Assembly (NCBI RefSeq): GCF_043642205.1
Contig: NZ_JBHZSG010000004.1
Span: 128,908 to 192,907, forward strand
Reading direction: 5' to 3'
DNA from: Thalassotalea_A litorea
GTDB taxonomy: Bacteria > Pseudomonadota > Gammaproteobacteria > Enterobacterales > Alteromonadaceae
Length of the DNA stretch: 64,000 bases
The notes beneath the pieces were generated by a model. The model was not told the DNA's origin, did not search any database, and saw only the letters and a program-made list of their open reading frames with translations. The position numbers and the translations under genes were made by a program. Each line of letters opens with the position of its first letter. The first letter of the stretch is position 1. Shown here piece by piece: positions 9,518 through 18,414 of this stretch.

Positions 9518-9546
9518 ACAAAAAAGGCGCCGTAAGGCGCCTTTTC
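9518..9546 (-). terminator. Rho-independent terminator of the atp operon
   Basis: On the minus strand a GGCGCC/GGCGCC stem with a four-base loop is followed by six T. It sits between the atpC stop and glmU. Confidence 0.85.
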
Positions 9547-9568
9547 TCAATAAAGAAAGTAATCGAAA

Positions 9569-9997
9569 TTACTTCTTCTTAAATTTATTTGCTTCCTGGA
9601 TAACACGTAATTGCGCTACCGCTCTGGCTAGCTCCGCAGCAACCTCAGCATAATCGACATCGGCCGATGCATTACTGATGTGCTCTTCAGCACGTTGCTT
9701 GGCTTCTAAAGCAGCTTGCTCATCCAGGTCACCACCACGTACTGCCACATCGGCAAGTACAGTAACGGAACCTGGTTGAACTTCCAACATACCACCGGAA
9801 AGGTAAATAACCTCTTCGCCGCCATGTTGTTTAACAATACGCGCCATACCTGGTTTCAACGCAGTTAGTAAAGGCGCGTGACCAGGCATAATACCTAGCT
9901 CACCTTCACTACCTGATATTTGTAATGATTCTACGCGACCAGAAAATAAACTTTCTTCAGCGCTTACTACATCCAAATGAACAGTCATGGCAGCCAT
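9569..9997 (-). CDS. atpC: F1F0 ATP synthase epsilon subunit
   Basis: 142 residues. The N-terminal beta-sandwich begins MTVHLDVVSAEESLFSG and contains GELGIMPGHAPLLTALKPG, the epsilon signature. The C-terminal helical hairpin (about residues 88-138) is the regulatory part that inhibits ATP hydrolysis. The start at MAAMTV is chosen because AGGAGA lies seven bases upstream; an internal Met4 is the alternative. It is the last gene of atpIBEFHAGDC, 17 bases after atpD. Confidence 0.96.
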   Translation of the reverse strand: MAAMTVHLDVVSAEESLFSGRVESLQISGSEGELGIMPGHAPLLTALKPGMARIVKQHGGEEVIYLSGGMLEVQPGSVTVLADVAVRGGDLDEQAALEAKQRAEEHISNASADVDYAEVAAELARAVAQLRVIQEANKFKKK

Positions 9998-10014
9998 ATT
10001 CTCTCCTAAGCCAA

Positions 10015-11400
10015 TTAAGCTTTCTGAGCTTTTTCTACGGCTTCGTCGATAGAACCAACCATGTAGAACGCTTGTTCTGGTAGTTCATCGTAATCACCAG
10101 CCAGGATACCTTTAAAGCCAGCAATCGTGTCTTTCAGAGAAACGTACTTACCAGGAGAACCGGTAAATACCTCTGCCACGAAGAACGGCTGAGAAAGGAA
10201 ACGCTCAATCTTACGAGCACGGGCAACGGTTTGCTTATCTTCTTCAGATAGCTCGTCCATACCCAAGATAGCAATGATATCTTTAAGCTCTTTATAGCGT
10301 TGTAGTGTTGATTGAACACCACGAGCCACATCATAGTGCTCGTTACCAACAACTAATGGATCTAGCTGACGAGAAGTAGAATCTAGTGGATCGATTGCCG
10401 GGTAGATACCCTGAGCGGCGATGTCACGAGAAAGTACAACCGTTGCGTCCAAGTGAGCGAAGGTTGTTGCCGGACTTGGGTCAGTCAAGTCATCCGCAGG
10501 TACATATACCGCCTGGATTGACGTGATTGAGCCAGTCTTAGTTGATGTAATACGCTCTTGTAGAACACCCATCTCTTCTGCAAGAGTTGGCTGGTAACCT
10601 ACCGCTGATGGCATACGACCCAGAAGTGCCGAAACCTCAGTACCCGCTAGGGTATAACGGTAAATGTTATCTACGAAGAATAGTACGTCACGACCTTCGT
10701 CACGGAATTTTTCAGCCATGGTAAGACCGGTCATCGCAACACGAAGACGGTTACCCGGTGGCTCATTCATCTGACCGTAAACTAGCGCTACTTTATCAAG
10801 TACGTTAGATTCGCTCATTTCGTGATAGAAATCGTTACCTTCACGAGTACGCTCACCAACACCAGCGAATACTGAGAAACCGCTGTGCTCGATTGCGATG
10901 TTACGGATAAGTTCCATCATGTTTACGGTTTTACCAACACCGGCACCACCGAACAGACCAACCTTACCACCTTTCGCGAAAGGACATACAAGGTCGATAA
11001 CCTTGATACCTGTCTCTAAAAGCTCGTTAGAAGCGGCTTGCTCTTCATAAGAAGGCGCTTCACGGTGAATCGTCCAACGTTCTTCAGTTGCGATGTCACC
11101 AGCTTCGTCGATTGGATTACCCAATACATCCATAATACGACCTAGAGTCGCAGTACCAACTGGTACCTGGATAGGGTTTCCTGTGTTCTCTACATTCAGA
11201 CCACGACGCAAACCGTCAGATGAACCCATGGCAATAGTACGAACTACGCCACCACCTAGCTGTTGCTGTACTTCTAGTACGCGACCAGCCAGATCACCTT
11301 CGGTGATAGTTAATGCGTCATATACCTGAGGTACAGCATTTTGTGGAAACTCTACGTCCACAACTGCGCCAATAACTGACACGATATTACCTGCACTCAT
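10015..11400 (-). CDS. atpD: F1F0 ATP synthase beta subunit
   Basis: 461 residues, typical length. The Walker A motif GGAGVGKTVNMMELI lies near residue 150, and the catalytic GERTREGNDFYHEM and DNIYRYTLAGTEVSALLGRM segments are intact. The protein carries the catalytic nucleotide sites of the F1 head. It lies between atpG and atpC in the standard order. Confidence 0.98.
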   Translation of the reverse strand: MSAGNIVSVIGAVVDVEFPQNAVPQVYDALTITEGDLAGRVLEVQQQLGGGVVRTIAMGSSDGLRRGLNVENTGNPIQVPVGTATLGRIMDVLGNPIDEAGDIATEERWTIHREAPSYEEQAASNELLETGIKVIDLVCPFAKGGKVGLFGGAGVGKTVNMMELIRNIAIEHSGFSVFAGVGERTREGNDFYHEMSESNVLDKVALVYGQMNEPPGNRLRVAMTGLTMAEKFRDEGRDVLFFVDNIYRYTLAGTEVSALLGRMPSAVGYQPTLAEEMGVLQERITSTKTGSITSIQAVYVPADDLTDPSPATTFAHLDATVVLSRDIAAQGIYPAIDPLDSTSRQLDPLVVGNEHYDVARGVQSTLQRYKELKDIIAILGMDELSEEDKQTVARARKIERFLSQPFFVAEVFTGSPGKYVSLKDTIAGFKGILAGDYDELPEQAFYMVGSIDEAVEKAQKA

Positions 11401-11433
11401 GTTTATTCCTCTAAACTTTAATTAAATCTCTGC

Positions 11434-12294
11434 CTATACCGCAGCCGCACCAGCAACAATCTCACTCAATTCTTGAGTAATCGCTGCCTGACGGGCCTTG
11501 TTGTATACCAATTGTAAGTCATCAATTAAGCTGCCTGCGTTATCGGTAGCGGCTTTCATCGCTACCATACGGGCTGCTTGCTCACTGGCTAGGTTTTCAA
11601 CCACGCCTTGATATACCTGGGACTCAACGAAACGCACCATTAACTGATCAAGCAATGCTTGGGCATCAGGTTCGTAAATGTAGTCCCAGCGATGGGTAAT
11701 TTTGTCATCATCGGACTTAGGCAAAGGTAACAATTGATCGATAGTCGGCTTTTGACTCATAGTGTTTTCAAACTTGTTGTACACTACGAAAAGTCGGTCG
11801 ATATCACCCTTGTCATAGGCGTCTAACATCACCTTAACAGAACCGATTAAATCAGTTACTGAAGGTTGGTCGCCTAAACCGGATTTTTGGGCAACTATGT
11901 TGGCACCGAAACTTGCGAAGAAACCGGCTGCTTTCGAGCCGATTAATGCAAATTCCACTTCAGCACCTTGTTCCTGCCACTGGGCAGAGTCTTTCAATAC
12001 AGACTTGAACAAGTTGACATTTAAGCCGCCACAAAGACCACGGTCGGTAGAAATAACGATATAGCCTACACGCTTAACTTCACGCTCTTCCAAATAAGGA
12101 TGGCGATATTCAAGTTGACCGCATGCAATGTGACCGATCACGTTTCTGATTTTCTCAGCGTAAGGACGTGTGGCAGCCATCGAATCTTGCGCACGACGCA
12201 TTTTCGATGCTGCAACCATTTCCATTGCGCTGGTGATCTTCTGTGTATTTTTAACACTTCCGATCTTGTCTTTAATTTCTTTACCACCGGCCAT
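11434..12294 (-). CDS. atpG: F1F0 ATP synthase gamma subunit
   Basis: 286 residues. The N-terminus AGGKEIKDKIGSVKNTQKITSAMEMVAASKMRRA and the C-terminal helix (MKAATDNAGSLI...NKARQAAITQELSEIVAGAAA) are the two long helices of the central rotor stalk. The stretch from YIVISTDRGLCGGLN is the conserved Rossmann-like core. It turns inside the alpha3beta3 head and couples it to the c ring. Gene order atpA-atpG-atpD is standard. Confidence 0.98.
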   Translation of the reverse strand: MAGGKEIKDKIGSVKNTQKITSAMEMVAASKMRRAQDSMAATRPYAEKIRNVIGHIACGQLEYRHPYLEEREVKRVGYIVISTDRGLCGGLNVNLFKSVLKDSAQWQEQGAEVEFALIGSKAAGFFASFGANIVAQKSGLGDQPSVTDLIGSVKVMLDAYDKGDIDRLFVVYNKFENTMSQKPTIDQLLPLPKSDDDKITHRWDYIYEPDAQALLDQLMVRFVESQVYQGVVENLASEQAARMVAMKAATDNAGSLIDDLQLVYNKARQAAITQELSEIVAGAAAV

Positions 12295-12318
12295 GACTAT
12301 TGTCTCCGAAACTAATAA

Positions 12319-13860
12319 TTACCAGGTTTGGGTCGCTTTGAACGTGTCAAGCAACTTAACTAGACCTGCTTCGATATCTTTATCATAGTTACCAGTTTCG
12401 TTGACGGTAGCCATAAGCTCTGCGTGCTCGTTATTGGCATAGGCTAATAGCGCACCTTCGAAATCACCAATTTTGTTGATTTCGATGTCAGTTAAATAAC
12501 CTTTTTCAGCCGCGAACAGAGAAACTGCAGTCTCAGCCACTGAAAGTGGGCTGTATTGCTTCTGCTTCATCAGTTCAGTAACACGCTGACCATGCTCAAG
12601 CTGTGCACGAGTAGCATCATCAAGATCAGATGCGAACTGCGCGAACGCCGCTAATTCAGCGTATTGAGCAAGGGCTAGACGGATACCACCACCAAGCTTT
12701 TTGATGATCTTAGTTTGAGCAGCACCACCAACACGAGATACCGAGATACCTGCGTTTACAGCAGGACGGATACCAGCGTTGAATAGATTCGACTCTAGGA
12801 AGATCTGACCATCGGTGATTGAAATTACGTTAGTAGGAACAAACGCAGATACGTCACCCGCTTGTGTTTCAATGATAGGTAGAGCAGTTAGTGAACCAGT
12901 CTGACCTTTCACTTCACCATTAGTGAACTTTTCAACATACTCAGCGTTTACACGAGCAGCACGCTCTAGTAGACGAGAGTGAAGATAGAATACATCACCA
13001 GGGAATGCTTCACGACCAGGCGGTCGACGAAGTAGTAGTGAGATTTGACGATAAGCAACAGCTTGCTTAGACAAATCATCATATACGATTAGGGCATCTT
13101 CACCGCGGTCACGGAAGTATTCACCCATAGTACAACCAGAGTAAGGCGCTAAGTATTGTAGTGCAGCGGCTTCTGAAGCAGAGGCTACAACAACAATCGT
13201 ATTTTCAAGTGCACCGTGCTCTTCTAGAGAACGTACTACGTTAGCAACTGTAGAGGCCTTCTGGCCGATTGCAACATAGATTGACTTGATGCCAGTATCT
13301 TTCTGGTTGATGATTGCATCGAGTGCGATCGCAGATTTACCAACCTGACGGTCACCGATGATAAGCTCACGCTGACCACGACCGATTGGAATCATTGAGT
13401 CAATTGACTTGATACCTGTTTGTACAGGTTGGTCAACAGATTTACGATCGATAACACCTGGTGCTACCACTTCAACAGGAGAGAAACCATCGCTATCGAT
13501 AGGACCCTTACCGTCAATTGGCTCACCAAGAGTGTTTACTACACGGCCTAATAGACCGCGACCTACTGGTACTTCCAAAATACGGCCAGTACCTTTAACT
13601 TTTACGCCTTCAGCAAGGTCCGCGTAAGGACCCATCACTACCGCACCTACCGAATCACGGTCAAGGTTTAACGCGATAGCGAAACGGTTGCCAGGAAGTT
13701 CAATCATCTCACCTTGCATAACATCTGCAAGACCGTGGATGCGAATGATACCGTCTGTTACAGAAACGATAGTACCTTCGTTACGAGCTTCACTAACAAC
13801 GTCGAATTGATCAATACGTGATTTGATCAACTCAGCGATTTCAGTGGAATTCAATTGCAT
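12319..13860 (-). CDS. atpA: F1F0 ATP synthase alpha subunit
   Basis: 513 residues, the same length as E. coli AtpA. The Walker A-type motif GDRQVGKSAIALD lies near residue 169, and the arginine-finger region SVSRVGGAAQTK (about residues 370-381) is present. It forms the non-catalytic nucleotide sites of the F1 head. The reading frame is complete and starts MQLNSTEIAELIKSRI as in other gammaproteobacteria. Confidence 0.98.
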   Translation of the reverse strand: MQLNSTEIAELIKSRIDQFDVVSEARNEGTIVSVTDGIIRIHGLADVMQGEMIELPGNRFAIALNLDRDSVGAVVMGPYADLAEGVKVKGTGRILEVPVGRGLLGRVVNTLGEPIDGKGPIDSDGFSPVEVVAPGVIDRKSVDQPVQTGIKSIDSMIPIGRGQRELIIGDRQVGKSAIALDAIINQKDTGIKSIYVAIGQKASTVANVVRSLEEHGALENTIVVVASASEAAALQYLAPYSGCTMGEYFRDRGEDALIVYDDLSKQAVAYRQISLLLRRPPGREAFPGDVFYLHSRLLERAARVNAEYVEKFTNGEVKGQTGSLTALPIIETQAGDVSAFVPTNVISITDGQIFLESNLFNAGIRPAVNAGISVSRVGGAAQTKIIKKLGGGIRLALAQYAELAAFAQFASDLDDATRAQLEHGQRVTELMKQKQYSPLSVAETAVSLFAAEKGYLTDIEINKIGDFEGALLAYANNEHAELMATVNETGNYDKDIEAGLVKLLDTFKATQTW

Positions 13861-13874
13861 GCTCTTTTCCCCGA

Positions 13875-14408
13875 TTAGGATTGCATTGAGGTAGCCAAAC
13901 GTTCCAGTTTACCGCGGACTGAACCGTCGATAACTGTGTCACCAGCCTTGATTACAAGACCAGAAACTACATTGGCATCTACTGTGCAATTTAGCTTAAC
14001 TTTACGAGCCAGACGCTTTTCAAGCGCGGCGCTCAATGAAGTAACTTGTTCTGCGCTTAATTCAACCGCAGAAGCTACATCAACAGAAACTTCTTTCTCA
14101 TGTTCCGCTTTTAATTCAGCGTACTGAGAAACGATCTGTGGTAGCACCAACAAGCGTCCGTTTTGTGCCAGAATCTTAATAAAATTCTGACCTTTGTCGT
14201 TGATTTGTTCCCCACATACTTTCAGGAACAGGTCTGTTACTTGCTCAACGCCCATGCCACCAGTTAAATAACCGGCAACGGTTTCGTTCTGGCTAACTTC
14301 AGATGCAAAAACCAGCATCTCTAACCAGGCATCAACAGATTTTGCCTCAACGGCATACTCGAACGCTGCTTTCGCGTAAGGACGAGCAATGGTTGTCAAT
14401 TCAGACAT
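13875..14408 (-). CDS. atpH: F1F0 ATP synthase delta subunit
   Basis: 177 residues. The N-terminal helical domain starts ELTTIARPYAKAAFEYA, the conserved six-helix motif that binds alpha. The C-terminal part with ALEKRLARKVKLNCTVDANVVSGLVIKAGDTVIDGSVRGKLERL is the delta/OSCP signature. It connects the F1 head to the peripheral stalk formed by the b subunits. It lies 14 bases from its neighbours on each side. Confidence 0.97.
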   Translation of the reverse strand: MSELTTIARPYAKAAFEYAVEAKSVDAWLEMLVFASEVSQNETVAGYLTGGMGVEQVTDLFLKVCGEQINDKGQNFIKILAQNGRLLVLPQIVSQYAELKAEHEKEVSVDVASAVELSAEQVTSLSAALEKRLARKVKLNCTVDANVVSGLVIKAGDTVIDGSVRGKLERLATSMQS

Positions 14409-14422
14409 AGCTCAATCCTCTC

Positions 14423-14893
14423 TTAAAGTTCAGCAACTAGTTTGTCTAAGATGTCGCTGTGTTCAGCGGCATCGATAGAGCGTTCAAGAATTTTCTCGGC
14501 ACCGGCAACAGCAAGAACAGCGACTTGTTGACGCAATTCTTCTTTAGCGCGGTTACGCTCAGATTCAATTTCTGCATGGCCAGAAGCGAGAATTTTCTCA
14601 CGCTCGGCTTTTGCCTTGTCTGCGGCTTCTTCGATAAGTTGAGCTTCACGTTTCTTAGCAGCTTCAACAATCTCAGCAGCTTGAGCTTTCGCTTCTTTAA
14701 GCTGTGCTTTGATGTTGTCGCGAGCTAACTCAAGATCTTTCTCAGCTTTCTCACCAGCAGCAAGTCCATCAGCGATGGTCTTTTGACGTTCTTCAATGGC
14801 ACTCATAATTGGTGGCCATACGAACTTCATGCAGAAAATAACAAATACGATAAATGCTATCGATTCACCGATTAAAGTAGCATTAATATTCAT
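14423..14893 (-). CDS. atpF: F1F0 ATP synthase b subunit
   Basis: 156 residues, the E. coli length. One N-terminal membrane helix (about residues 5-26, IGESIAFIVFVIFCMKFVWPPI) is followed by a long, highly charged Ala/Glu/Lys-rich helix (about 30-140) that dimerises as the right-handed coiled-coil peripheral stalk. It sits between atpE and atpH. Confidence 0.97.
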   Translation of the reverse strand: MNINATLIGESIAFIVFVIFCMKFVWPPIMSAIEERQKTIADGLAAGEKAEKDLELARDNIKAQLKEAKAQAAEIVEAAKKREAQLIEEAADKAKAEREKILASGHAEIESERNRAKEELRQQVAVLAVAGAEKILERSIDAAEHSDILDKLVAEL

Positions 14894-14940
14894 ATTCGTA
14901 GCTCCTATATCTAATTAATTCGCAAGGGTTCGGTAGTGAA

Positions 14941-15162
14941 TTAAGCACCAACAGCGAATAGTAGATATAGACCGATACCAACACCGATCATCGCGATCGC
15001 ATCGATAAGACCTGCAACGATGAACATTTTTACTTGAAGCTGTGGAGCCAGTTCAGGTTGACGAGCAGCAGATTCTAAGAACTTGCCACCTAAAAGACCA
15101 AAACCAATCGCAGTACCTAATGCACCTAAGCCGATTAGTAGAGCAACAGCAATATATAACAT
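14941..15162 (-). CDS. atpE: F1F0 ATP synthase c subunit (proteolipid ring)
   Basis: 73 residues forming a two-helix hairpin. The polar loop ARQPEL and the ion-binding acid Asp54 in GLIDAIAMIG are present. The acid is Asp and no Gln/Glu-Ser sodium-binding triad is seen, so proton coupling is expected. The segment DAIAMI has Ala where E. coli has Pro in DAIPMI. It is slightly shorter at the N-terminus than E. coli AtpE (79). It is preceded by an unusually long AT-rich leader (separate entry). Confidence 0.97.
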   Translation of the reverse strand: MLYIAVALLIGLGALGTAIGFGLLGGKFLESAARQPELAPQLQVKMFIVAGLIDAIAMIGVGIGLYLLFAVGA

Positions 15163-15286
15163 GTGTATCTCCAGTTATTTTCTAGTTAGTTAAAATTAAA
15201 AGTTAAAAATTAAAAATTTGTATTCCCGACATCCATGCCGTCACTCACGGGCAAGCGGTTAAACCTGCCCGAGCTCTTCCTGAGAC
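15163..15286 (-). promoter_or_regulatory. atpB-atpE spacer with hairpin and U-rich atpE leader
   Basis: On the minus strand the 124-base spacer first forms a CGGGCA/TGCCCG hairpin (plus-strand 15247-15272). It then becomes a T/A-rich run ending AACTGGAGATACAC just before the atpE ATG. This resembles the known E. coli atpE translational-enhancer leader, which is U-rich and ends in AACUGGAGA. Inferred role: high translation of the c subunit, which is needed in about ten copies per complex. Confidence 0.5.
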
Positions 15287-16114
15287 TTAGTGATCTTCGT
15301 GCGCCAGGCTTAAATACACGATGGTCAACATCATGAAGATAAATGCCTGAAGCGGAATTACTAGTAAGTGGAAAGCTGCCCATAAGAAATGTACAGGCAA
15401 CTGGAATAAACCAATGGTTGCGATCAAAATAAAGATCAACTCACCCGCATACAAGTTACCGAACAAACGCAGTGCCAATGACACTGGACGGGCGATAAGG
15501 GTAACGGATTCAAGGATGAAGTTAACCGGAATAAAGGCCCAGTGGTTAAATGGTTGAAGGGTTAGTTCCTTCATAAAACCACCAACACCTTTTACTTTGA
15601 TTGAGTAATAGATGATCAGGAAGAATACACTAAGACTTAATGCAAACGTCATGTTCATGTCCGTCGTAGGTACGGATTTGATATAAACATCATCAGGGTT
15701 CATACCTAAGCCATACTGACCAATCAGGCCAGCAACACCTGGGATCCAATCTACTGGTACCCAGTCCATGGCATTCATCAGTAATACCCAGACAAAAATG
15801 GTCAGGGAAAGGGGAGCAATTAATGCGTTTTTACCGTGGAAGGTTTCTTTCACGCTCTTGTCGACAAAATCGACAATCATTTCTACCGCGCATTGTAATT
15901 TCCCTGGAACGCCCGTCGTTGCTTTTTTGGCAACGGAGCGGAATGTAAGAAGAAAAATCAAACCGAGAACAATTGACCAGCCCAGAGTATCAACGTGTAG
16001 AGTCCAGAAGCCAGCGTCGGCACATGCTTTGTTAAAAGCAATACCGCTGTCCGAGGAACACATTGTCCAGTTAGTCAAATGGTGTTTGATATAAGAGCCT
16101 GTATCTGCAGCCAT
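15287..16114 (-). CDS. atpB: F1F0 ATP synthase a subunit
   Basis: 275 residues with five or six membrane helices. The essential proton-channel arginine is in VSLALRLFGNLYAGELIF (fourth-helix signature), and the C-terminal AFIFMMLTIVYLSLAHEDH is typical. It forms the stator half-channels next to the c ring. It begins three bases after atpI. Confidence 0.97.
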   Translation of the reverse strand: MAADTGSYIKHHLTNWTMCSSDSGIAFNKACADAGFWTLHVDTLGWSIVLGLIFLLTFRSVAKKATTGVPGKLQCAVEMIVDFVDKSVKETFHGKNALIAPLSLTIFVWVLLMNAMDWVPVDWIPGVAGLIGQYGLGMNPDDVYIKSVPTTDMNMTFALSLSVFFLIIYYSIKVKGVGGFMKELTLQPFNHWAFIPVNFILESVTLIARPVSLALRLFGNLYAGELIFILIATIGLFQLPVHFLWAAFHLLVIPLQAFIFMMLTIVYLSLAHEDH

Positions 16115-16117
16115 CTT

Positions 16118-16522
16118 TTATCCCAATTTTTGTTGATTAAAATGAAACCTGTTAACAATGGCGTTCAACCAGGGAACCAGCATTGTTATTGAATATGTTA
16201 TAAAAAAGGTAACGACGTTTAACTCAAGAAACTTAAAACACAAGGCAAACAAAATCGCCGTCAACACCAATTTTAACTTCACGCCACCGTAAAACGAATC
16301 AACCACCTGTCGGGCTGCGCGTGCACCGGCAAATTTAAAAGCCTTATGTGCAAATACAAAATTAGGGATTACACTGACCATACCACCAGCAAATGCTGAT
16401 GTAGCGGCAGTTAATCCCCAACCGAAATAGCAAATTGTAAAACTTAAAAGAGTAATCAAAAACTGCAGGAATACTTGTCTGTATGCGTATTTCCTGCCGG
16501 GTTTTGCTAGCGTATTTTGCAC
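16118..16522 (-). CDS. atpI: ATP synthase accessory protein I
   Basis: 134 residues with four predicted membrane helices (LLSFTICYFGWGLTAATSAFAGGMVSVIPNFVFAHKAF is the recognisable first pair). AtpI is a poorly conserved, non-essential membrane protein at the head of atp operons, implicated in c-ring assembly. It is the first gene here, with the operon promoter about 100 bases upstream. Confidence 0.9.
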   Translation of the reverse strand: MQNTLAKPGRKYAYRQVFLQFLITLLSFTICYFGWGLTAATSAFAGGMVSVIPNFVFAHKAFKFAGARAARQVVDSFYGGVKLKLVLTAILFALCFKFLELNVVTFFITYSITMLVPWLNAIVNRFHFNQQKLG

Positions 16523-16609
16523 CCGTTACTCCTAAGAAATCGTCCCAAATCTTTGATTCAGCTTGAATTCAAATGGGTTCTGATTTTTTTCTCGCCAAAA
16601 GCCAGCGCA

Positions 16610-16637
16610 AGTATACTGAATTAGGTTTTTTTTGCAA
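16610..16637 (-). promoter_or_regulatory. Candidate sigma-70 promoter of the atp operon
   Basis: On the minus strand TTGCAA (16632-16637) and TATACT (16610-16615) are separated by 16 bases, about 90 bases upstream of atpI. Nothing else in the atpI-parB gap looks like a promoter for this direction. Confidence 0.6.
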
Positions 16638-16702
16638 CTTTATGAGGCATAACAAGCGCTAAAAGTGTGCAAAAAACGGAACAGGGTTACAATGCGGTAA
16701 TA

Positions 16703-17584
16703 TTAGTGAATTTTGGATAAAATTCCGTCAAGTTCATCAAGTGATGCGTAACTGATTACCATTTTCCCTTTGCCTTTACGGTTATGTTGAATTTCAACAG
16801 AAGAACCGATCCGTTCAGCCAACTCCTGCTCTAGTTTCACCGTATTCGCATCCTTTTGTTTTGCCGCTTTCGGCGCAACAGGTTCAAGGACTTTTTTCAC
16901 CAAAGCTTCCGTTTCTCTAACAGTCAGTTCTTTGGCTGCAACCGTTCGAGCCGTTGCGGTTTGTACATCACCGGTCAGGGCGAGCAGAGCTCGGGCATGG
17001 CCCATATCAATGTCACCATTTTCAAGGAAGGTTTTAACATCGTTATTCAGGCTATTTAAGCGCAATAGGTTGGTAACCGTTGTTCGGGATTTGCCAACAG
17101 CCTCAGCAACTTCAAGGTGAGTTAATTCAAATTCATTTAACAGTCGTTCCAGGGCAATGGCTTCTTCCATCGCATTAAGATCTTCACGCTGAATATTTTC
17201 AATTAACGCTATTGCTACAGCAGATTCATCGGCAACATCTTTGATAATACAAGGAACCGTATCAATCTTAGCTAACTGCGCAGCGCGCCAGCGACGTTCA
17301 CCGGCAATAATTTCATAAGCACCGGCAGCGACCGGACGAACCACAATAGGTTGAATAATGCCCTGGGCTTTAATCGAGTTACTTAACTCCTCCAAAGCAT
17401 CTTCAGACATATCTTTACGAGGCTGGTATTTGCCAGGTTGCAAAATATCGATAGGCAACTTTTGCAATTCATTTTCGTTATTCGCTAATTGCTGTCCATT
17501 AGCGCTATCCGAGGCAGGTCGTGGTGCTGATGTTAATAATGCATCAAGGCCTCTACCCAGCCCACGGCGTTTTGAAGTGCTCAT
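16703..17584 (-). CDS. parB: Chromosome partitioning protein ParB (CTP-dependent clamp)
   Basis: 293 residues. The N-terminus KRRGLGRGLDALL is the ParA-stimulating peptide. The ParB/CTPase domain contains GERRWRAAQLA (around residue 96) and the helix-turn-helix LTHLEVAEAVGKSRTTVTNLLRL (around 155-177) reads parS. A C-terminal dimerisation region closes the protein. It loads on parS sites, two of which I see inside recF in this window, and spreads to organise the origin for segregation with ParA. It follows parA by 12 bases. Confidence 0.97.
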   Translation of the reverse strand: MSTSKRRGLGRGLDALLTSAPRPASDSANGQQLANNENELQKLPIDILQPGKYQPRKDMSEDALEELSNSIKAQGIIQPIVVRPVAAGAYEIIAGERRWRAAQLAKIDTVPCIIKDVADESAVAIALIENIQREDLNAMEEAIALERLLNEFELTHLEVAEAVGKSRTTVTNLLRLNSLNNDVKTFLENGDIDMGHARALLALTGDVQTATARTVAAKELTVRETEALVKKVLEPVAPKAAKQKDANTVKLEQELAERIGSSVEIQHNRKGKGKMVISYASLDELDGILSKIH

Positions 17585-17596
17585 TTATGTTCCTGC

Positions 17597-18385
17597 CTAA
17601 ACTAATTCTTCGCTCACTGCGACTTGCTGTTTTTTAAGTAATTCACCGGCTAACGCTAAATACGCTTTGGCGCCTGTCGATGATTTATCGTAATACATAG
17701 CCGGGGCACCAAAACTTGGAGCCTCCGCCAAACGCACATTGCGAGGGATCACAGTGCGATAAACCTTGTCACCAAAATGACGTTTAAGTTGTTCGGATAC
17801 ATCGTTTGCCAAGCGATTTCGAGGATCGTACATGGTACGTAATATCCCCTCAATATGCAGATCTTTATTAACCACCTGGGATAGTTTGGCAATGGTATCC
17901 ATTAACGCGGTTAACCCTTCAAGCGCATAGTATTCACACTGCATTGGAACCAAAACAGAATCGGCTGCTCCCATCGCATTGACGGTTAACATATTCAGCG
18001 AAGGCGGGCAGTCGATAATAATAAAATCGTAGTAATCACGGGCGTCTTGCAATGCGGTTTTTAACCGTAATTCGCGAGCAAACACTTCCATGAGTTTAAT
18101 TTCAGCGGCGGTAACATCGGTATTCGCGGCGATTAAATCATATTGCCCCATGGTATCTTTGACGATGACCTGTTGATAGGGCTGCTCATCAATCAATAAC
18201 TCATAACTGGTCGCATGGACTTCATATTTATCAACGCCGGAACCCATGGTGGCATTACCTTGAGGATCTAAATCAATCAGCAAAACTTTTCTTTTGGTGG
18301 CAGCCAGGGAAGCGGCTAAATTCACCGATGTCGTTGTTTTACCGACGCCACCTTTCTGGTTAGCGATTGCAATTATTTTTCCCAC
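17597..18385 (-). CDS. parA: Chromosome partitioning ATPase ParA (Soj)
   Basis: 262 residues. The deviant Walker A motif KGGVGKTTTSVNLAA (residues 10-24) and the Walker B segment DFIIIDCPPSLN define the ParA/MinD family. It binds DNA non-specifically as an ATP dimer and drives origin segregation with ParB. The gene lies in mnmG-rsmG-parA-parB, the usual origin-proximal order for chromosomal ParAB systems. Confidence 0.97.
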   Translation of the reverse strand: MGKIIAIANQKGGVGKTTTSVNLAASLAATKRKVLLIDLDPQGNATMGSGVDKYEVHATSYELLIDEQPYQQVIVKDTMGQYDLIAANTDVTAAEIKLMEVFARELRLKTALQDARDYYDFIIIDCPPSLNMLTVNAMGAADSVLVPMQCEYYALEGLTALMDTIAKLSQVVNKDLHIEGILRTMYDPRNRLANDVSEQLKRHFGDKVYRTVIPRNVRLAEAPSFGAPAMYYDKSSTGAKAYLALAGELLKKQQVAVSEELV

Positions 18386-18414
18386 AGCGTCCCCGCAAAA
18401 TTCGAATAAAGCAA

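Noticed and set aside
14941..15162. Sodium-type c subunit, possible in a marine bacterium
   Set aside because: The ion-binding acid is Asp in a DAIAMI context and the Gln...Glu-Ser ligands of Na+ rings are absent.
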